A stretch of DNA of 64,000 nucleotides from a virus, in the IMG/VR virus record IMGVR_UViG_3300017971_000185, positions 1 to 64,000 of that record, one strand, 5' to 3'. Shown piece by piece: positions 35,400 to 43,869 of this stretch. Each line of letters opens with the position of its first letter. Position 1 is the first letter of the stretch. Made by a program: the position numbers and the translations under genes. The notes below the pieces were generated by a model. It was given only the letters and a program-made list of their open reading frames with translations. It did not search any database and had not been told where the DNA came from.

Positions 35400-36482
35400 A
35401 TGCCCTACATCATCCTGAAGCGGAGTGACATCCCGGCGGGAGCGCTCCAGGCGTTGGATCTCAAGCCAAACGTCTCCCAGCGGAATCAGATCTACGAGAC
35501 GCCAGGTCAGTCGAAGTACGTCGATCCGCCCCAAAACGATGCACTCACGCTGGTAGGTGCTGGTCCCATCAATGTCCAGGGAGATACGCGCGGGTTGGCT
35601 GCGTGGTTTGTCACCAACGTCAACGACGGAACGGGTGCGGCTGCGACAGGTGTTCTGACTCCGGCGCTCACGCCTTTGACCGCGCCAGGGGTTCCGTATT
35701 TCTCGGTTGGTGGTGTGGCGTTTGTGGCGACTCCGGGTCCTATTCCCCCTGGAATACCGGGGGTGTTTGACTCCACGCTTCCACTCGGGCCCGGACCCGG
35801 CACGATGAGCGATGACATCGCCAATCGTATCAATGATCCGGTCAATGGCCTGAATGCTCTCGTCATCGCCGCCGCAGATATCCCTGCGCCTGGCGATGTC
35901 TTGGTTCAAGCGCTCGCGGTTGGGACCGCCGGCAACACCATCGATTTCACTGATTTCTCGGCGGTAGGCCCTCCGCCTCCTCCGGGCGAGATCGTGATGG
36001 TTCCTCCAACACCACCAGGAACCCTTGCGGGTGGTGCCGATGCCGATTCGCTCACAGCGGCAGAAGCCATGCAGGACGCCACGGACGTTCTGACTCTCCT
36101 GCGGTACGGCGATCTCGCGAACCCTGCCGGTGCTTTGGATCTTGCTTCGATCAACGGCGCTCTCACGACAGGACAGATCACCGCAGGCCAGCTACCGGAT
36201 GTTCTCGACATCCTCGCTGGACGGGAATTCTTCGTTCCCAACGGCGTGCAAGTCGACCTGGATGGAACAACCTTCCAAGTACTGCCCCCAGTCGGCAGCG
36301 CAAATGGTCCCCGGTTCATCACCGGAACCCTGCGAGACATCTACGACACGTCGTCCCTGACGCTCTCTGTGAACAATGGCAAGCTCGCAGGCTTCCTGCG
36401 CAACGACTTTGAGTACCTCGGTGCCGGAGGAACAAACGGCGAAGCCATCGCCGTCTACAACGATGACGGCACGCTCTACTAG
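35400..36482 (+). CDS. Tandem virion paralogue 3 (with insertion)
   Basis: 360 residues. The same ends as the previous two proteins (YIILKRSDIPAGALQALDLK and IAVYNDDGTLY) enclose an extra ~130-residue Pro/Gly-rich domain (PGPIPPGIPGVFDSTLPLGP). It follows the previous gene after nine bases containing GGGAGGGG. The insertion may be a surface-exposed domain. Confidence 0.7.
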   Translation: MPYIILKRSDIPAGALQALDLKPNVSQRNQIYETPGQSKYVDPPQNDALTLVGAGPINVQGDTRGLAAWFVTNVNDGTGAAATGVLTPALTPLTAPGVPYFSVGGVAFVATPGPIPPGIPGVFDSTLPLGPGPGTMSDDIANRINDPVNGLNALVIAAADIPAPGDVLVQALAVGTAGNTIDFTDFSAVGPPPPPGEIVMVPPTPPGTLAGGADADSLTAAEAMQDATDVLTLLRYGDLANPAGALDLASINGALTTGQITAGQLPDVLDILAGREFFVPNGVQVDLDGTTFQVLPPVGSANGPRFITGTLRDIYDTSSLTLSVNNGKLAGFLRNDFEYLGAGGTNGEAIAVYNDDGTLY

Positions 36483-36926
36483 CCCGGCATAGGGCTCCCG
36501 CACCCGCAAGGGTTGCGAACTGTTGCCGCCAAATCCCAGTAAACCTAAGCATTCCTGAGAGAACCAACCACCCGTTTCCATGCTAAACCAACAGGAGGGG
36601 AACCGATTTCGTCTGCCGTTCATGCGGCAGACGTTCTCACGCCGACGTGGCGGGAGGGATCAACCTGCTGAGACGTTCTCAGGACGAACAGGTTGACCTC
36701 AACGATCACCATCGAGACGTGAGGGAGTTGCTGCGAAGGCGATTCCGAGATTTCCGAAGGGGATCGAGGACCAGTTCCGCAGGACTTTTAACGAACGCGC
36801 CTGTACCGTTAGGCCGGAGGTTTACTACCGGGGTATCGCCGCCAAGGCGGGACCGGCACAGCCTCGAATCCGATGCTTACCTTTGAGTAGGTTTCGGAGT
36901 ACGGTGGAACATCAGATAGGACCCAG
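36483..36926 (+). ncRNA. Candidate structured non-coding RNA or long leader
   Basis: The only gap above 300 bases. Perfect or near-perfect stems follow one another: AGCCC/GGGCT (36481-36496); CGCACCC-GCAA-GGGTTGCG with a GNRA loop (36499-36517); long-range CTGTTG/CAACAG (36520 and 36589) enclosing AGCAT/ATGCT; CGTCTGCCG/CGGCAGACG (36610-36633); CTCaCGCC/GGCGgGAG (36636-36656); nested CAACCTG[CTGAGA-CGT-TCTCAG]GACGAA-CAGGTTG (36661-36695); CCTCA/TGAGG around CGAT/ATCG (36697-36724); CTGCG/CGCAG around CGATTCC/GGGATCG (36731-36782); CCGCC/GGCGG. A promoter-like TAG-N5-CATAGG begins at 36480. The GTG-started frame 36647-36886 has no ribosome-binding site. Confidence 0.45.
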
Positions 36927-37199
36927 ATGCAGACGAATACGCAGACCGAAATCAAGGACTACGCCACGGCAGATCTCTACTTTGCAGCGTTCTTGATCGT
37001 TGCAGGCGTCCCAATCAAGGAGCTAGTCAAGAGCAACGAAGAGCGGCGAGTGTTCTTCCACTTCAAAGACGAAGGACAGATCGATGACCTGAAGGTTGGA
37101 TACTACCAACGTCGTGTGAAGATCGAAGCACTCCCGTTCACGCAAGAGATCAAGAACCTCAAGAACCAGACCCATGAGATCATGAAAGGCGCGAGATGA
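36927..37199 (+). CDS. DUF5659-like small protein
   Basis: 90 residues; ATAGGA precedes the ATG. IKDYATADLYFAAFLIVAGV ... RRVFFHFKDEGQIDDLKVGYY matches the pattern of DUF5659 phage proteins (DY-x-T-x-DLY-x-AA, then RV-x-F-x-F). Function unknown. It overlaps the next gene as ATGA. Confidence 0.65.
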   Translation: MQTNTQTEIKDYATADLYFAAFLIVAGVPIKELVKSNEERRVFFHFKDEGQIDDLKVGYYQRRVKIEALPFTQEIKNLKNQTHEIMKGAR

Positions 37200-37957
37200 A
37201 CCTCAATGGGCTACTGGGCGATACCGTACTGAACGAGGCTCCGAAGAGTGAGCTAGTCGAGATTCGTCCGGTTTCCATCGAGGCCCGTCGCGCAGTCGAA
37301 AAAGAGATCTGGCCCAACAAACCCGATGAGATGTCCGTCGAGGAGTTTGTGCAGGAGATGTCCGCGATCCTTGCGGACACGGTGCAGTCCAAAGGCGATT
37401 GGTACATCCGGCTCATTCGGTACAAAACGATCGATGAGTCCGATGAGGCTTTCTTCGAAGATCTCATCTATGTCCTGAAGGAACAGGCGCAGAGAGACAA
37501 ACAGCGCGTGGAAAGCGCACCCGACGCGGCGGTAGTGCAAGTGCCGCATGAGGAGCCAGAGCCCCAAGAGGCCGCTCCCCAGCCGGAGACCCAGCCAGAG
37601 AGCGCAGGGCCGCTCCAGTCGATGCGTGACGATTTGCTGCGAGTGCTCCAGCCCAGCCAGAATCTCACGCCCTGGGCGCTCACAGACTCCCTGAATGGCA
37701 TTTTCCAGCAAAGCGGGCTCCCCAACATCAAGGCCCAGGTCATCCCTGGCCCGGTCGAGAAGCTCAGCACGTCAGAGCCAGGCGTCAGGAAGAAGGCCCG
37801 TTACATGGTCGCCGTGACCTGTAGCAACGGATTCGATACGACCCAAGTCGATTTGAGGCACTTCCCCGGCTGGGGTTGGAGCGATCCGCTTGGCGTAGGC
37901 TCGCCACAACGAACCGCCCACAACTTGCTCAAACACATCGTGGACTCGATGTTCTAA
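37196..37957 (+). CDS. Unknown protein in virion block
   Basis: 253 residues. Folded ends (residues 1-105 and 150-253) are joined by a Pro/Glu/Gln-rich linker (EEPEPQEAAPQPETQPES). The N-terminal part (EIWPNKPDEMSVEEFVQEMS) is helical. No family is recognised. Confidence 0.6.
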   Translation: MNLNGLLGDTVLNEAPKSELVEIRPVSIEARRAVEKEIWPNKPDEMSVEEFVQEMSAILADTVQSKGDWYIRLIRYKTIDESDEAFFEDLIYVLKEQAQRDKQRVESAPDAAVVQVPHEEPEPQEAAPQPETQPESAGPLQSMRDDLLRVLQPSQNLTPWALTDSLNGIFQQSGLPNIKAQVIPGPVEKLSTSEPGVRKKARYMVAVTCSNGFDTTQVDLRHFPGWGWSDPLGVGSPQRTAHNLLKHIVDSMF

Positions 37958-37966
37958 GGAGCAGGT

Positions 37967-39133
37967 TTGGCCGGTGGCGCAAAGCCATGGAGTAGCGAAG
38001 ACGATAGGCGGTTACGTGTGCTCTATGCCACGCTTTCGGCAGTGGAAGTTGCTAGGCAATTGGGGCGCTCGGTGGCGGCAATCCGCCACCGAGCCCACAA
38101 GATTGGTTGTACCAAGACGATATGGAATCGGAACCTTTCGGAGTTGGTTCGCGGACGTGCGCGAGATTTGTACGCTCGGGGTTTGACAATGGAAGAGATC
38201 CAAGAGCGGGAGGCTCTTTCCTATCATCAGGTCCGTTGGTGTCTTGGAAGAGGGAGAGCTACAAAAGACATTCCTCCAGGGTCCAAGGCGTTGGCGGCTC
38301 AGATTACCGGCTCAGAGCGACAAGAGATCATAGCCAAGGCCACTACAGGGCTACAGTCTTTGGATGATGTGGCGAAAGAACACGGCTATAATCGTTATCA
38401 GATTCGATGTGTTTTGAGGGAGGAAGGTGTGGATGTTCGGCGATGGTGGCGAGAGAAAGCAAGGAAGGTCTCTAAAACCAGGCCATTGCCGTGGACGCCT
38501 ACGTCTCGTATTACGTTTTCTCCTTCTGTGGTAGCGGAGATTGTTCGCGACTTCACTGTTGGAATGCAAACGCAGAGAGAGATTGCGAAAAGACTAGGAT
38601 GCGGATGGAAAGTTGTTTCTAGAGCACTTCGGGAAGCTGGGGTAGATAAGCGTTTTTGGGCGGTGAAGAAGGCGCAGAGGACACAGGCGGTTCTGCGAAG
38701 CCAAGGCAAGATCAGTTTGTCGCCAAGGGCAGGGCGTGGCCGTAGAACATACTACAAGACGCCTTTTCAGGGTGTTGTTTGCATGAGAAGTAGTACGGAA
38801 GCAGCCCGAGCGCGTGAACTGGATGCGTCAGGTGTTGCATGGTTTTATGAGGTTCGGGGGTTTGGGCTTTCAGAAGGGGTGTATACGCCGGACTTCTGGA
38901 TAGCCGAGGTCTCTCGCGAAGAAGCGGAGAAGGTGCTTGGTGTTTGTCCAGATCGAGAATGCATCAGGAGATTTTTGTGCAAGACTCGTCATGTGGTTGA
39001 GGATGTGAAGGGATGGTTTAATGAGAAGCATCCTTCTAGAAAGAAGATTGCCAAGTTTCGAGCGGAATATCCTTTAGAGGACTTCCGTATTTTGGTTATT
39101 GATCGTAATGGTCGGCAGGAGATTCGGCTATGA
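37967..39133 (+). CDS. Multi-HTH, Vsr-like (PD-D/ExK) homing-endonuclease-type protein
   Basis: 388 residues from TTG 37967, five bases after AAGGAG. A Myb-like HTH (KPWSSEDDRRLRVLYATLSA ... VARQLGRSVAAIRHRAHKIG) is followed by at least three more HTH-like segments (for example TQREIAKRLGCGWKVVSRAL). The C-terminal nuclease region has ELDASGVAWFYEVRGFGL, TPDFWI (near residue 308) and VVEDVKGWF (near 346), the PD...(D/E)xK pattern of Vsr-type homing nucleases. The DNA is more A/T-rich than its neighbours, as expected for a mobile insertion. Confidence 0.7.
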   Translation: MAGGAKPWSSEDDRRLRVLYATLSAVEVARQLGRSVAAIRHRAHKIGCTKTIWNRNLSELVRGRARDLYARGLTMEEIQEREALSYHQVRWCLGRGRATKDIPPGSKALAAQITGSERQEIIAKATTGLQSLDDVAKEHGYNRYQIRCVLREEGVDVRRWWREKARKVSKTRPLPWTPTSRITFSPSVVAEIVRDFTVGMQTQREIAKRLGCGWKVVSRALREAGVDKRFWAVKKAQRTQAVLRSQGKISLSPRAGRGRRTYYKTPFQGVVCMRSSTEAARARELDASGVAWFYEVRGFGLSEGVYTPDFWIAEVSREEAEKVLGVCPDRECIRRFLCKTRHVVEDVKGWFNEKHPSRKKIAKFRAEYPLEDFRILVIDRNGRQEIRL

Positions 39134-40092
39134 GTGTCGCCTTTGAGCCCGGAGAATCGATTTCGCGCGGAGACTTGGACTTGTATCTCCAGAATTCAGT
39201 CGGCAATAGCGCGAATGCTTACGAGATCTCCTACGCGATTTACTACGTCGATCCCGTGAGCGGGGTCGAGGTGCTCGTAGGGCCGGCGGTTCGCATTCCG
39301 CAGAACCCGACTGTGGGTGAGTACTACGCAGCGCTCCAGGTTCCGCCTAACGTGACGGCTGGAGACTACCACATTCGATGGACGTTTCGTGAGCTAGCAG
39401 GCGCGCCGCAACAGCAAGTCGTGCAGGAGTTTGCGGTTGTTGATCCTGCGCTTGGTACGTCGGGAGGGACGGGTAGTTACACGACTGCGGAGCTACAACT
39501 CATCCGAAGTTTCCGCATCATGTTGCGAGACTGGAATCCCGATAAACACTACATGTTCAGGCCGCCAGAGCAAGAAGGAACCATCGGCCAGTACAACCAA
39601 GTGTTCGGATTTATTTGGGAGGACCATGAGCTTCTGGAGTATCTGGTCCGAGCACTTGCTTGGTGGAACATGTTTCCGCCATCCACGGGCATTCGGACAT
39701 TGGATCAACTCGTTGCGCAAGCACCCGAGTGGGTCACTGCCGTGATCATGCAAGGCATTGTTCACGCGACGATGGCATTGAGTCTTCAGTGGATTGCGAA
39801 TGAATTTGATTATTCGATTGGTGGCATTTCGCTCACGATCGAAAAGTCATCCAAGTACGAGTCGATCAAGAACAACGCCGAGTCGCAAGTGCAGCAAGCA
39901 ACCGAAGCGAAGCAGCAGACGGTGAAGTACATCCGTGGTCTAGCTCAGCCCCGCTACGGGCTTGGGATCAGAAGTGCCTTTGGTCCTCACGTTGGCCGCG
40001 GCGTGTTGAGTCCTCGCGGGTTCCTCGGTTTTGGGTTTTTCTTTAGTGTTTTCAACTATTTAGAGGTGTTTCAGGGTACGGGCTTGCTATAA
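39130..40092 (+). CDS. Virion structural protein with altered C-terminus
   Basis: 320 residues; ATGA overlap with the nuclease gene. A beta-rich N-terminal domain (DYHIRWTFRELAGAPQQQVV) is followed by a helical domain (LEYLVRALAWWNMFPPSTGI) and EATEAKQQTVKYIRGLAQPRYGLGIRSAFG. The final ~25 residues (GFLGFGFFFSVFNYLEVFQG) are hydrophobic and lie in A/T-rich DNA continuous with the next, mobile gene, so the original C-terminus may have been replaced at the insertion. Confidence 0.65.
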   Translation: MSVAFEPGESISRGDLDLYLQNSVGNSANAYEISYAIYYVDPVSGVEVLVGPAVRIPQNPTVGEYYAALQVPPNVTAGDYHIRWTFRELAGAPQQQVVQEFAVVDPALGTSGGTGSYTTAELQLIRSFRIMLRDWNPDKHYMFRPPEQEGTIGQYNQVFGFIWEDHELLEYLVRALAWWNMFPPSTGIRTLDQLVAQAPEWVTAVIMQGIVHATMALSLQWIANEFDYSIGGISLTIEKSSKYESIKNNAESQVQQATEAKQQTVKYIRGLAQPRYGLGIRSAFGPHVGRGVLSPRGFLGFGFFFSVFNYLEVFQGTGLL

Positions 40093-40118
40093 GAGTTTGC
40101 GTGTGGTAGCTTCTCTCG

Positions 40119-42290
40119 ATGCCAGGGAAAAGCGGTGTTGGTAGTTGTCCCGCGTGTGGTGCTCCCGTAGCGCCTAGGAAAATTGGAGAGCATAGCGAGA
40201 CGTGTTTAGCGTGGAAGGCTATGTTTGGGGCGCCTCTTCCTCGCTTCAAATACGATCCGTCTAGCAAAAAAGAGCTTTTTGCTGAAACGGCCGTTGAGGG
40301 AGTTGATTACCTTCGGTGCCAGGAGTGTTGGGGTTTTGGGTTAGATTTTCGATTCAGTCGCCTGGCTCAGCATCTAAAGGTTCATGGGTTGGATGAAGCG
40401 TCGTACAAGGCTAAATACCCTGGTTACGACATCCGCCTTGAGAAAACGGCAGAACGTCGGAAGGAGACAACGCAGCAGAGGTATGGCGTCGATAATGTCT
40501 TTCAGGCCGAGTCCGTAAAGACCAAATCGCGGGCGACGGTTCAGAGAAGATACGGGGTAACGCACATTGCACAGTCTTCTGAGTTTCAAACACGGAGAGC
40601 AGCTACGAACCTAGAGCGCTATGGCGTTTCCAATCTCTTTGCTTCAGCCGATGTTCAGGCCAAAATTCGGCAGACAATGGAAGCGAAATATGGTGCTGCT
40701 CATGCGCAACAAGTACCTGAGATTCGTGCGCGGACGGAACAGACAACCTTGAAGCGCTACGGGGCTGCGTCAGCGCTTCACACGGCTCTTCGGTACGAAG
40801 AGCTTGCTAAACAACGAAAATGTCGGAAGCGAGAACGCCGTGAGCGTTTGATTGCCTCAGGGCAGCACGAGACTTGTCCGTTTTGTGATGGGGTTTTTCG
40901 CAAGATCACTAGCCGTCATAAGACTGTTTGTGAGGGATGGGTTGATGTGGCGTTTCCTGAGCCGTGCCTCTGCGGGCATGAATCGACATCGCTGACTCAG
41001 ATGAAGAGGCATCGCCGCACCTGTGAGGTGTGGCAGAGCCGGGATTCGAGGGCCACGGCCCAAGCACGTCTTGAGAGCACGTTGGAGGACCGCTACGGAC
41101 CTGGCGTCACCAACCCACGTCATGTGCCAGGAGCGGAGGAGAGACTCCGTGCAACGAACCTGGAGCGCTACGGGGCTGAGAATCCTTTTGCCCGCGAAGC
41201 CTCGACGTTTGAGAAGGTGCAGTCGAGCTTGGAGGGTAAGCGGTTTGTCTGGGCTCCCGAGGACAACCCTTTCTCCAAGCCCGAGACACAGGTGATCATT
41301 CGCAAACGGATGAAGGAGAAGTACGGAGCCGAGAGCCCGCAACAGGTTCCTGAGATCCGTGCTCGTACCCGAGCAACGAATCTGGAGCGCTATGGTCATG
41401 AGGAACCCTTGGCCGCACCGGTTATTCGCAAGCGAATTGAAGTCACGAACATGAAGCGATATGGCGGACCTGCGCCATCGTGTTCGCCGGAGGTTGTTGG
41501 GAAGGCTCGTCAGACCAACCTGGAGCGGTGGGGTGTTCCTTGGACAGCGATGCATCCTGATGTTCGGCGCAAACAGCTTGAGGCGATGGAGGCCAGATGG
41601 GGTTCGCATTTCTTTGCGTCGGAGGAAGGTAAGGAGCAAGTGCGCAGAGGAATGCTTGCAAAATACGGGGTTGAGCACGCTCTGTTGTTGGGAGAGTTTA
41701 AAGACAAACGAGCGCGGACTTACTTAGAACGGTGGGGAGGAACGGGCACTTTTGCCTCTCTGTTCCAGATGGAACGAGTCATCCGCACATGTCTTGCCAA
41801 GGTCGGTGTGGCGTTTTCCGAGTACGACACTCCTGCGCAGTCCGAGCAAGATCTCAAAGATCGCTACGGCGTCACACATCCGATGCAGCACAAAGATTAC
41901 GCGAGATTGCATCTAGAGGCGATGGCTGAGCCGTCGCGAGAGCCGAATGGCTTAGAGCGCAGGGTTCAAGCTCTTGCTCCGCAGCTTCTCTTTACAGGCA
42001 ATCGGACATTCTGGCGGTGGTTGCCCAAGCTCAGTCACCACAAGAACCCGGATTTCATCGAGCCGGGTCCTGATCCTGAGCATCCCAAGCGTGGTGTGAG
42101 GCGTGTGGTTGAAGCCTTTGGGGACTTCTGGCACTCTCGAATGTTCACTGGGAAGGCACCATTCGATCACGAAACTGAGCTAGTCCAAGCCTACGCCGAG
42201 ATCGGGATTGACTGTTTGGTGGTGTGGGAATCCGAGGTCAAGGCTGATCGCGGGGCCGTGAGGGCCAAGATAGCTGCATTTCTGGGGTAG
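40119..42290 (+). CDS. Giant repeat homing-endonuclease-like protein (MucR-type finger, ~15 ERYG repeats, Vsr-like nuclease)
   Basis: 723 residues. N-terminal Cys/His fingers: CPACGAPVAPRKIGEHSETC, then RCQECWGFGLDF ... LAQHLKVHGLDEASYKAKYPG, a MucR/Ros-like zinc finger. Residues about 105-620 carry roughly 15 copies of a ~22-30-residue repeat, (L)ERYGVxNxFxxxEVxxKxRxTN, interrupted near residue 250 by another Cys/His domain (CPFCDGVFRKITSRHKTVC and CLCGHESTSLTQMKRH). The C-terminus has HHKNPDFIEPG (near 640) and RRVVEAFGDFWHSRMF with IGIDCLVVWESEV, a Vsr-like nuclease. The repeat array is probably the DNA-reading part. Confidence 0.7.
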   Translation: MPGKSGVGSCPACGAPVAPRKIGEHSETCLAWKAMFGAPLPRFKYDPSSKKELFAETAVEGVDYLRCQECWGFGLDFRFSRLAQHLKVHGLDEASYKAKYPGYDIRLEKTAERRKETTQQRYGVDNVFQAESVKTKSRATVQRRYGVTHIAQSSEFQTRRAATNLERYGVSNLFASADVQAKIRQTMEAKYGAAHAQQVPEIRARTEQTTLKRYGAASALHTALRYEELAKQRKCRKRERRERLIASGQHETCPFCDGVFRKITSRHKTVCEGWVDVAFPEPCLCGHESTSLTQMKRHRRTCEVWQSRDSRATAQARLESTLEDRYGPGVTNPRHVPGAEERLRATNLERYGAENPFAREASTFEKVQSSLEGKRFVWAPEDNPFSKPETQVIIRKRMKEKYGAESPQQVPEIRARTRATNLERYGHEEPLAAPVIRKRIEVTNMKRYGGPAPSCSPEVVGKARQTNLERWGVPWTAMHPDVRRKQLEAMEARWGSHFFASEEGKEQVRRGMLAKYGVEHALLLGEFKDKRARTYLERWGGTGTFASLFQMERVIRTCLAKVGVAFSEYDTPAQSEQDLKDRYGVTHPMQHKDYARLHLEAMAEPSREPNGLERRVQALAPQLLFTGNRTFWRWLPKLSHHKNPDFIEPGPDPEHPKRGVRRVVEAFGDFWHSRMFTGKAPFDHETELVQAYAEIGIDCLVVWESEVKADRGAVRAKIAAFLG

Positions 42291-42308
42291 ACGGAGTAGA
42301 ATGCCGAC

Positions 42309-42914
42309 ATGGATCGTCGTACCTTCCTAGGAACCACGCCTGCCGTCGCTGCGGTGGCCTTGGCTGCTCCTGCTGAGGCCAGGGCTGAGGTATCAAGCTC
42401 TGGCGCGTTTCGACTCATTTCGGAGGAGCGATTTGAGTACGTTCCCCTGCGAGTCCATCTTCTCCCACAACACCTTCCCCATTCTGCGCTCGCTGACAAG
42501 CCGCAGCCGCATTGTGTGCATCACTACGTCGTGGAGTGTCCGTATCCTGCCGAGTCGTATGCGTGGCTTTCCATCGTCGCTCATAAAAAGGGTCAGGTTT
42601 GGGTTGCGACTGATGCAGATGAACGAGTGACCCCAATCACGAAGCCCAGGCGGGTGATCTTTCCTCGCGTGGTGGAGGGTTCTGACGGCCGTCTTGCTGG
42701 GGGCAACACTGTCGGGGAGCGCATCGTCAAGGTCTACGAGGCGGTCTGCAAGCTCGGCTTCGACAATGTGAAGCCCGATGAGACCGACTGGAAGGTCGTG
42801 TGGGTCGAGTTTTGTTGCAGTGACGGGCGCTGGGAGCACATCATCGCGGGTTTGCCAATTTCTTGGGCGTCGGAGCTTCCTTTGAACGTGCTGGTCTCGC
42901 AGCAGATCGGTTGA
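42309..42914 (+). CDS. Putative Tat-exported protein
   Basis: 201 residues. The N-terminus DRRTFLGTTPAVAAVALAAP followed by AEARA resembles a twin-arginine signal peptide (RR-x-F-L, hydrophobic Ala-rich core, AxA cleavage site near residue 26). The mature part is mixed alpha/beta with His-rich and Cys positions (HCVHHYVVECPYP, FCCSDGRWEH). If real, the folded product would be exported by the host Tat system, unusual for a phage. Function unknown. Confidence 0.6.
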   Translation: MDRRTFLGTTPAVAAVALAAPAEARAEVSSSGAFRLISEERFEYVPLRVHLLPQHLPHSALADKPQPHCVHHYVVECPYPAESYAWLSIVAHKKGQVWVATDADERVTPITKPRRVIFPRVVEGSDGRLAGGNTVGERIVKVYEAVCKLGFDNVKPDETDWKVVWVEFCCSDGRWEHIIAGLPISWASELPLNVLVSQQIG

Positions 42915-42916
42915 CG

Positions 42917-43705
42917 GTGATCGATCTAGCGAAACACGCGGATTACATCCGGTCACTCGTGACGGAGACGTTCGCTCCGCGTCTGCGTCAGTTTCAGATC
43001 GATTTTGACGACGCGCTCCAGCAGGTCTACCTTGGTCTTCTGGTTCGCAACGAGGGAGACTGTCCCTTCGATCCCGCCGCAGGGGCCTTGACCACGTATC
43101 TCTACTGGGCCGTGAACGGCATGACGTGCAACATGGTGGCTAGGGAGTGGCATCGTCGGCGTCAGGGGGTGGTCATGGCTCTTGAGCAACATGGTTACCG
43201 ATACGATGCTTTGGATGGTCTGCCTCGGCGCGAGATTCTGATGGCGGCTCCTCCAGAGCTACCGGACCGAAGCTCGGTAGTCGTGGTTGAATTAGAGGAT
43301 TACGTGGAAGGAGAGGATGAGACGGTTGGGGTTGTGTTGGAGAGCAGGCTTCGTGAAGGCTGGAGTCGCACCAGGATTTCCAGGGAGCGGGATTTTCCGC
43401 GGGAGAGGATCAAGCATGCAGACGCTACTCTTTGGGCGTTCTGGCAGGCGGATAGAATGTCGTCCGAAGACCCTGTGGACAAGAGACCAGAGCTTTCAAG
43501 GAAGGCACAGGTCAGCACCATAGCGAGGCGTCTTCTATCGCTCTTATCTTCCAAGGGTCCGATGCGATCGTGGGAGTTGGCTCAGGATGCCGGACTAGGC
43601 ACGGCCCGAGTCCGTCGCGTACTTTGTTGGCTGGCCGAACGTGGCGGGGTCCGCAAACTGGGGGATCAATGGGAGCCCTGTGTGAGAATGCGAGTCACGG
43701 AATGA
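42917..43705 (+). CDS. Sigma-factor-like protein with C-terminal winged helix
   Basis: 262 residues from GTG 42917. Residues about 20-75 (FQIDFDDALQQVYLGLLVRN ... FDPAAGALTTYLYWAVNGM) resemble sigma-70 region 2. REGWSRTRISRERDFPRERI could serve as a region-4-like HTH. The last ~70 residues (STIARRLLSLLSSKGPMRSW ... RVRRVLCWLAERGGV) form a winged helix. It may direct host RNA polymerase to phage promoters; no promoter assignment is possible from sequence. Confidence 0.6.
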   Translation: MIDLAKHADYIRSLVTETFAPRLRQFQIDFDDALQQVYLGLLVRNEGDCPFDPAAGALTTYLYWAVNGMTCNMVAREWHRRRQGVVMALEQHGYRYDALDGLPRREILMAAPPELPDRSSVVVVELEDYVEGEDETVGVVLESRLREGWSRTRISRERDFPRERIKHADATLWAFWQADRMSSEDPVDKRPELSRKAQVSTIARRLLSLLSSKGPMRSWELAQDAGLGTARVRRVLCWLAERGGVRKLGDQWEPCVRMRVTE

Positions 43706-43869
43706 AGCAGCAGAACACATGCGAACGATGCAAGCGCGTCGAGGAATGGCCGCTTTGGCTGGTGAAGTGTAGTGTTTGCAGACGACTACTCTGTTCGCGC
43801 TGCGCCTTTGCTTATGGCTCCGGCTACATTTGCTTCGGCTGCCGCATGTGGAGTGAGGTTACGGAATGA
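43702..43869 (+). CDS. Small RING/treble-clef-like zinc protein
   Basis: 55 residues with four Cys pairs (CERCKR, CSVCRR, CSRC, CFGC), a cross-brace-type double zinc site. It overlaps the sigma-like gene by four bases and ends EVTE-stop in the repeated GAGGTTACGGAATGA junction. Confidence 0.6.
   Translation: MKQQNTCERCKRVEEWPLWLVKCSVCRRLLCSRCAFAYGSGYICFGCRMWSEVTE

Noticed and set aside
34689-35909. 406-codon minus-strand frame opposite the tandem virion paralogues.
   Set aside because: It runs through two genes with clear starts and homology on the + strand, so it is antisense noise.
36661-36695. Stem with GACGAA bulge considered as a hammerhead ribozyme.
   Set aside because: The CUGAUGA core and a cleavable UH junction are missing.
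36861-36885. TCGAATC, T-loop-like, considered as part of a tRNA.
   Set aside because: No acceptor, D or anticodon arm at proper spacing could be built around it.
36647-36886. 79-codon frame (GTG start) inside the structured gap, with INLLRRSQDEQVDLNDHH-like sequence.
   Set aside because: No ribosome-binding site, Arg-dominated composition, and the same bases form several perfect stems; I favour RNA but list its conservation as a test.
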